A DNA stretch of 64,000 nt from Hypericum androsaemum (lineage: Eukaryota; Streptophyta; Magnoliopsida; Malpighiales; Hypericaceae), in NCBI GenBank assembly GCA_963995505.1, contig OZ023198.1:6100558-6164557 (forward strand), written 5' to 3'. A program made the position numbers and the translations under genes. Position 1 is the stretch's first letter. The number at the start of each line of letters is the position of its first letter. The notes beneath the pieces are model-generated. The model ran no database searches. It was not told the DNA's origin and saw only the letters and a program-made list of their open reading frames with translations. Shown here one piece after another: positions 58,255-64,000 of this stretch.

Positions 58255-59176
58255 TAGGGATGGCAATGGGCAGGATCCGGGTAGGATCTATAGGACCCAG
58301 ATCCTTACCCTCTTTTTAAATGGTGGACCCAGATCCTTACCCTTATCCTCTTTAAAAATAAGGATTCGGGCAGGATCTGGGTACTAAAAAATCGGGCAGG
58401 ATCAAGGCGACCCGCGGGTCCGTATTTTTTAAAATATATTTAATTTTTAAAAATTAAATTATCTTTTGATAGTTTTCAAATAGCAATGAGACATTTTCAT
58501 TCATTAAACATATCAATACAAAGAACCCAAAAAAATAAATAAAAAAAAAGTTGAAGTTGGGTAAGTTAAAATTGAGAATTTGGTTTGTAATTTTTGCTGC
58601 TATTACTTGAGACATGTGGCTGCTTCGTAATGGTATTATCTTCAATGAGGCGAGGTACGATAATGAGTTTCTCCTGTATTTTGTGTTCTTTCATGTCCAA
58701 GAGTGGATCCTTTAGACGGATGCCTTGATCATTCACAATCAATCGCTGCTCACTTTCTTGATTGCCTACAAAAATTTATAGGTCCCTCTTCTTTACCTCT
58801 TGAGGTTGAGGAAACATTTTGGTTGGGGTGAGGTTATAACTGATGTAATATCGGGCTCCTTTACCTTGTCTTTCCTTTTGCGCTTCCTCTGTTTTGAACT
58901 TTTGTTTTAATAAAATATATTTACCTACCAACAAAATTGAGAATTTGTATTATGTCTAATAATTAATATACATGTATATTATTTTAATATTAATTTAAAA
59001 AATTCGGGTAGGATCAGGGCAGGATCCTATAGATCCATATCCATGCCCTTATCCTTTTAAAATATCAGGATCCGGGCAGGATCAGGGTCTAGACCCAGTC
59101 AAAGTCAACGGGTCTTGGACCCTTCGGGTCTGGATCAGGGTAGACCCTCAGGGTAAGGGTCTAATTGCCATCCCTA
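58255..59176. mobile_element. Non-autonomous hAT element with nested LINE
   Basis: 922 bp with TAGGGATGGCAAT termini in inverted orientation and a perfect 8-bp duplication AGTAAATT (58247-58254, 59177-59184), the hAT length. The ends are rich in GGATCCGGG / CAGGATC motifs. No transposase is present. Related decayed copies lie at about 38640 and 53940. Confidence 0.9.
58568..58947 (+). mobile_element. Short LINE 3' fragment nested in the hAT element
   Basis: The insert 58583-58932 is flanked by a perfect 15-bp duplication AAAATTGAGAATTTG (58568-58582, 58933-58947). It encodes IFAAIT-stop-DMWLLRNGIIFNEARYDN, homologous to IFAAIVWCIWLLRNHVIFN of the LINE at 54.7 kb, then a 3' UTR ending TTTTAATAAAATATATTTACC. 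It is younger than the hAT insertion it interrupts. Confidence 0.88.
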
Positions 59177-59184
59177 AGTAAATT

Positions 59185-60872
59185 ACTCTACAACATCCAA
59201 TATACCGGTGCAACTGGATCATACTACAAGCTGACCTCAATTAGTCTTCCCAACGTTGTATTTGTAGTTGAGGTAGGCTTTAATTAAAGGCAACAATTCT
59301 CCATCCATCACAGAAGCTATGTCTGAGACAACAGGTAAGGGAGTACTGGGCTTTTTACCGATCATATTACGCTTGGGCCCACTAAGAATGATTGATCCAC
59401 AAGTCCTGAAATGGGACATCTGATTGATTTCTTTTTTCTTTTGAATACTTATTAGTGTCCCATGTAATTTTAAAAAAAATTGATGGTAGCTAACTACCAT
59501 GTAAGAATTTCAGGCAGAGTCATCAAAACTTAGTCAAATGAGAGAATGTTGCATGGGTCACGCTGGCTATGCATAAACTCCATACAAAAAGTTGGAGAAC
59601 AACTAGAGAATATCTCTAAACCAAGACACTTAATAAGCAAAGACTCGGAATAAACCGGAGAGAAAAAAAAAAGAAAGCTCCTTCAAGTTGGTTTACCAAA
59701 CACAAACACTAATTAGGTGTGTGAAATTTTGGATTAGATATCGAGATTTTAATAATTAATTTTCTTATTAGTTGGTATTGTAATAATGGTTAGCCTTGGA
59801 GTTGGAGTTGGAGTTGGAGTTGGAGGGCAGCCCAAGAAAGGAAGAGAAGTGGGTTGGTTAATGGGCAGTGGTCGTCTCAAATCTCAAGGCTATAGTATAG
59901 GGTGGATGGTACTTCCGAGGAATGGAGGAACCGCACGGGTGGCTGGGTGGGTGAGTGCCTCCGCTGATTTCTCCCAGGCAATCCCACTCTCTTTTTGCGT
60001 TTTGAACACCAACACCAACACCTAGGCTGGACCTTTATTTGCATGCATATCTTTATTTGCATGCTTATTAGGGGTCAGATAGTTGTTATAATCCCTCTAA
60101 AAAAATATAGTTGTTGTAATTTAAACCAAAAATTTAGAGTCTAAAATATAAAAAGGTAGTTGTAATGTCTATCGATTGTCTTCACAGATTAACACGAGTC
60201 GTTTTTAAACATGCTTAATTTTAAAATTTTCTCATGATATTTACCAGAAAAAATATGTGTACTTTGTTGATATGCATAATATGATTAAATTATTTAAGTC
60301 TTTCTTTTTTATACGTTTACTTAAATTAACATATTTTGAACGAAGTATATCAAAGTTTAGTTGTAATTTTTTATATATTTTTTTATCACACTTGAATCTA
60401 AACTAATCGTTATACATTTGTGTATTGATAAGATTATTCACTATTTCTTAAAGCTTGATCTCTCTATCAAACGAAATATGTAACTAAGAGAAACCATGAA
60501 CGAGAATAGAACATCTTGCCCACCATGAATAAATAATTCGTAACAGCATCATTGATCGTGAATAAGTGTTTTAATGCCATGAATTTCGACCAAAACGATG
60601 ATATACACAATTTGCCCGTTGTAGTATTCCTTTGTGTGGGTGCGTGCAGGTGTAAATAACATCTAACTATTAAATATGATAATTAAATTAAGAGAAAATT
60701 ATCAACATGTAGTTTATGTCATAATTGCAGTTAGGGTCCCTGCTACATAAAAAAATTATTTTACTGTCATTGTTATTTGTTTAAACGTTGGTCACCGATC
60801 TCTAGCTAACGTTATCAGTTATTTTTATCATTGAAATGACATATATACCCTTTAAAAAATAAAAAAAATTAA
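59185..60872. other. Intergenic; two unexplained open frames
   Basis: The minus frame 59500-59237 encodes ...GPKRNMIGKKPSTPLPVVSD...LLPLIKAYLNYKYNVGK, coding-like but unrecognised. The plus frame 59786-60025 starts in a TTGGAG hexanucleotide repeat (MVSLGVGVGVGVGG). From 60060 the sequence is AT-rich with nothing supported. Confidence 0.35.
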
Positions 60873-61389
60873 GGGCAAAATAGTCATAGGTCCCTGTTGT
60901 TTGACAAAATTAATTAATTAGGACAACCTAATATTGATTAGTCCCTGTTATTTCGTAAATCAAATGATTAGTCTCTGAACTCAACTTCCGGCCATTTTCT
61001 GACGAGACATCATTTAAAGTAACAAAAATACCCCTGCTCAATCCAAAATAACATATTTTTCATTTTAATTAAAAAAATCATAGCAGCAACAATCAACCGA
61101 CGTCCACTGTCGCTTTATTTATTTCTTTGGCCTTTATTTTCTTTGTGCGTGCATTTATTTTTTTACGATTGATTTTAGGGTAAAATAGCCATAGGTCCAT
61201 GTTGTTTGACAAAATTAATTAATTGGGACAACATAATATTGATTAGTCCCTATTATTTTGTAAATCAAATGATTAGTCCCTGAACCCAACTTTCGGCCAT
61301 TTTTTCGGCGAGACATCATTTAAAGTGACAAAAATACCCATACTCAATCTGAAATAACAAAAATACCCCTACTTTAATGACCACCACCA

Positions 61390-61665
61390 CTTTAAGAAGA
61401 TAGTACAGGATTACATGATTAAGGGCGGCTATAAGATTAAGTATGTAAAGAATGATAAGGAGAGAATTACCGCAACCTGTAGTGAACGTTGTCTGTGGAG
61501 AATACATGCATCTTGCTTACTAGGTCAACATACATTTTTGGTAAAGACCATATATGATGAGCATACATGCCTAAGGATATGCAATGAAAAAGCTGCAACT
61601 GCCAAGTGGATTGCTAACAAGTTGAGCGACCTTTGGAAAGCAAATCCTAATTTGGACAATGATAC
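61390..61665 (+). pseudogene. MULE transposase DNA-binding (zinc, MuDR N-terminal) segment
   Basis: Encodes FKKIVQDYMIKGGYKIKYVK, NDKERITATCSERCLWRIHA and FLVKTIYDEHTCLRI, the pattern of the plant MuDR transposase N-terminal domain (KNDKxRxxAxC...CxWRIHAS...FxVKxxxxEHTC). The homology stops at about NDTIKVL, at the junction with the opposite-strand segment. Confidence 0.82.
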
Positions 61666-62188
61666 CATTAAAGTATTGGCCCACTGTGAATATAATTTCT
61701 TTTTCAGGTTCTACATGGAATGAAACTCCACCAAAATTCAATTGCGGATCAATTTTGGATCTAGTATTTTCATCATCACTAATGAACAACTCATTAACAA
61801 CGCTATCAACATTTGAAAATCCATCATCGCTTTCTTCATCAATGAAAAAACTTTCACTCACTGGGTCATCAATGTCAGATAGTTCATAAACTGGATCATC
61901 TGAATCCGAGAAGAACACATCATCCTCCTCAACATCCTCCCTTATACCGTCAAAAAATTGCTCAGATATTGCATCAAAGTCAGTCGTATCAACAACTGAA
62001 TTAATGGTAGCCTCGACAATTGGCTCAGTAGCATGATTATTAATAGGCTCAACCATTGTAACATAAATATGAGGTTCACCTAAACCAACAAGAACATAAA
62101 ACAACTCAATTAACTTTACCGACAAGAACATAAAAAACAACCCAATTAAATAATCTCTTCGGAAAAAAACTCGGGAGGAAATTATCAA
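61666..62188 (-). pseudogene. MULE transposase acidic N-terminal segment, opposite strand
   Basis: The minus frame begins near 62053 with MVEPINNHATEPIVEATINS and continues through an Asp/Glu/Ser-rich stretch (FFSDSDDPVYELSDIDDP). It ends FHVEPEKEIIFTVGQYF, the phrase that normally directly precedes the FKK...Y DNA-binding part. Here that part lies on the other strand. Confidence 0.7.
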
Positions 62189-62587
62189 AAGAAAAACTCA
62201 GTTGACACCAAATACCGTAATACATATCACTTACTGAGTGCACCGTTCACCAAGTGTCGTAGGATGTCGCTTGAATTTTTTAAAGCCACAGAGACAAGAA
62301 GAAGTTAACGCAGTATAGGCAATGAATAAATTAAACCCTGGTACAGTTACTTGCTTGCGGCTGTCTTTTATTTATTTTAAATTAAAATAAAAAATATGTT
62401 ATTTTGGATTGAGTAGGGATATTTTTGTCACTTTAAATGATGTCTCTCTAGAAAAATGATCGGAAGTTGGGTTCAGGGACTAATCATTTGATTTACAAAA
62501 TAACAGGGACTAATCAGTATTATGTTGTCCCAATTAATTAATTTTGTCAAACAACAGGAATCTATGACTATTTTACCCAAAAATTAA

Positions 62588-63042
62588 ACCCATCTTCGAG
62601 AAAACGATCGGAGAGGCTAACCTTCTTCAACCTCTATGACTTGGTCCTCGTATGTTTGCACCGGTGCCCCACCTTATCCTCTCCGACGAGAACCGGCGAG
62701 AACGCCCATGCCATTGAAACGATCTACTCAAGTAGGGAAGAAGAGAGAGAATAGGAGATAGAAGAAGAGATAGAGAAGTAGCTGAGAATATAGTAGTATA
62801 TTCCAGAAATGCTTTCATTGTTACATCTTAGTCCTTCTTATACCAGCTATTTACAATTTCTGCCATTCCCGCCAATATCTATTCCCGCCCAATATTTATT
62901 CCCGCCTTTTCTTAATTATCTTGCCAAGTCATCGATCCCCACACTTGACATGTCATTAATCCATACATTTGCTATGTTATCAGTCTAACTCAACTAGCAC
63001 AATTTCGTAACATCCGACCCCCGTAGGAAAAGACACTTGTCC
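62588..63042 (-). repeat. Probable 3' LTR region of the right-edge Gypsy element
   Basis: Lies immediately downstream (minus strand) of the Gypsy polyprotein stop. Plus-strand order: CCTATGACTTGGTCCTCG..., purine-rich repeat AGAAGAAGAGATAGAGAAG, GCTTTCATTG, then TTTCGTAACATCCGACCCCC next to the coding end. Purines on the minus strand near 63011-63030 (CTACGGGGGTCGG) could be the polypurine tract. The far LTR end is not determined. Confidence 0.4.
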
Positions 63043-64000
63043 TCAAGTGTTAAGAGCAGCTGCACTTGGAAATTTGGCACAGAAAGTCGTGAAGTCCACC
63101 CAAGTGGAGTCTTCTTCATGTAAGTTGGACCACTGCACCAACACTTGCACAATTGCACGATTGTCCTTTTTCACCAATCTACGATCCAAGATAGCAATCG
63201 GCTCAACCTTTAAAAGTCTCTCAGCCATGGTAACCGGGGGATCTTGTACCGCAACCTGGCCATGTCCCACCCACTTTTTGAGTAAGGAAACATGGAAAAT
63301 AGGGTGTATCAAGCAATCTGCTGGTAGATGCAGCTGATAAGCCACCTGCCCTATCCTCTCCACCACTTGATAAGGGCCAAAGAACTTAGCAGAAAGCTTG
63401 ATGTTCTTCCGTACAGCGAATGTTACCTGTTTATACGGCTGAAGTTTCAGACACACCCAGTCACCTACTCCGAATTCCCATTCCTTGCGGTGCTTGTCCG
63501 CCTGCACCTTCATACGGTCTTGAGCATATTGTAAGTTATCCGTAAGTAACCGAATCATCTGCGCCTGACGGGTAACATAATCAGCTACTATTGCAACATA
63601 TGGTTATTCACCTTCTACTCCAGGAATTAAAGGCAGTGGGCAACCATATAGTGCCTCAAATGGAGAATAATTCAAGGCCGAATGAAAGCAACAGTTATAC
63701 CAGAACTCTACAAGTGCCAACCATTGGAACCAACTGGAAGGCCGCAAGAAACACATAGACGCAGATAACCTTCCAGGCACTGATTCAAATATTTTGATTG
63801 CCCATCCGACTGCGGGTGATAAGCAGAGCTCATGTGGAGCTTAGTTCCAAGGTGTGTGAAGAGTTCACGGCACACATTACTGGTGAAAATCTTATCACGA
63901 TCAGAAACTATAGTTTCTGGCAGTCCGTGCAACTTGCACACATGATCGAACAGGTGGCGTGCAACCTGCATTGCAGTAAATAGATATGAGAGAGGAATAA
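63043..64000 (-). pseudogene. Ty3/Gypsy polyprotein C-terminus (integrase), truncated by the window edge
   Basis: Two blocks separated by a stop or shift near 63600-63710. 63971-63708 is integrase core (FDHVCKLHGLPETIVSDRDK, FTHLGTKLHMSSAYHPQSDG with the DRD and the HPQSDG motif). 63558-63043 is the integrase C-terminal region (DKHRKEWEFGVGDWVCLKLQ, LSAKFFGPYQVVERIGQVAY, LPADCLIHPIFHVSLLKKWV) followed by a chromodomain-like end (PIAILDRRLVKKDNRAIVQV then WSNLHEEDSTWVDF). This identifies a chromovirus-type Gypsy element. Its 5' part lies beyond the window. Confidence 0.9.

Larger units (their letters stand above)
60873..62578. mobile_element. Rearranged MULE with transposase N-terminal remnants
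   Basis: Flanked by a perfect 9-bp duplication AAAAATTAA (60864-60872, 62579-62587). Left TIR from GGGCAAAATAGTCATAGG, right TIR ending CTATGACTATTTTACCC; both contain the GACAAAATTAATTAATT and TAATCATTTGATTTAC-type blocks. A further TIR copy sits internally at about 61172-61375 in the same direction as the left one. Coding remnants of a MURA-type transposase lie on both strands. Confidence 0.85.

Overview
The window is nuclear DNA from a flowering plant. The genes are multi-exon with GT/AG introns, several proteins have chloroplast-type or ER signals, and the intergenic space is filled with plant-type Copia and Gypsy LTR elements, LINEs, MULEs, hAT elements and a SINE-like insertion. AT-rich introns beside moderately GC-rich exons do not look grass-like, but the species cannot be fixed from sequence alone.

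Gene layout. The left third holds a single-exon BAHD acyltransferase (-, 81-1427), a small two-exon DUF538 gene (+, 3534-4308), a VIPP1/IM30-like plastid membrane gene (+, from 6048), an ER omega-3 fatty-acid desaturase FAD3 (+, 13508-15189), an intronless Tic20-family gene (-, 16206-16793) and a LUC7-like U1 snRNP factor with an RS tail (-, 18026-21362). The middle holds EMC10 (+, 31034-33301), a 14-exon CRT3-type calreticulin (-, 34426-38042) and a six-exon plastid-type protein with a DprA/SLOG-like Rossmann motif (-, 40814-42687). All of these models except the DUF538 and VIPP1-like 3' ends join into single open frames. They are ordinary housekeeping or metabolic genes and form no operon-like unit.

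Repeat layout. 2839-3434 is a MULE-like MITE. 4055-4144 is a short tRNA-derived SINE-like insert in an intron. 8860-11280 is a tandem array of the VIPP1-like terminal exon, disrupted by (TA)n tracts and a retroposed element. 22.8-25.6 kb is a gutted LTR-like element. 25.8-30.9 kb is an inverted-repeat element with a degenerate Copia nested in it. 43.6-44.5 kb holds LINE and LTR-element remnants. 44.8-51.1 kb is a second degenerate Copia. 52.4-52.9 kb is a 22-bp minisatellite. 53.05-53.84 kb is a solo LTR of the same Copia family. 54.6-56.5 kb contains a 5'-truncated LINE and a 1-kb MULE placed beside a broken SDR gene. 57.9 kb and 58.3-59.2 kb hold a retroposed tail and a hAT element with a nested LINE. 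60.9-62.6 kb is a rearranged MULE. 63.0 kb to the right edge is a Ty3/Gypsy element cut by the window end.

Most notable. (1) The VIPP1-like C-terminal exon is present three times as intact 96-base phase-0 copies plus a relic. Only the middle copy keeps the in-frame stop just past the conserved end; the first reads into a TA microsatellite and the third into a retroelement ORF. (2) The calreticulin HDEL retention signal is split by the last intron, so DEL-stop is a 12-base exon. (3) A MULE with a perfect 9-bp target duplication has its two transposase N-terminal segments on opposite strands and a third, extra TIR copy. (4) Several transposons can be bounded to the base by target-site duplications of the length expected for their class.
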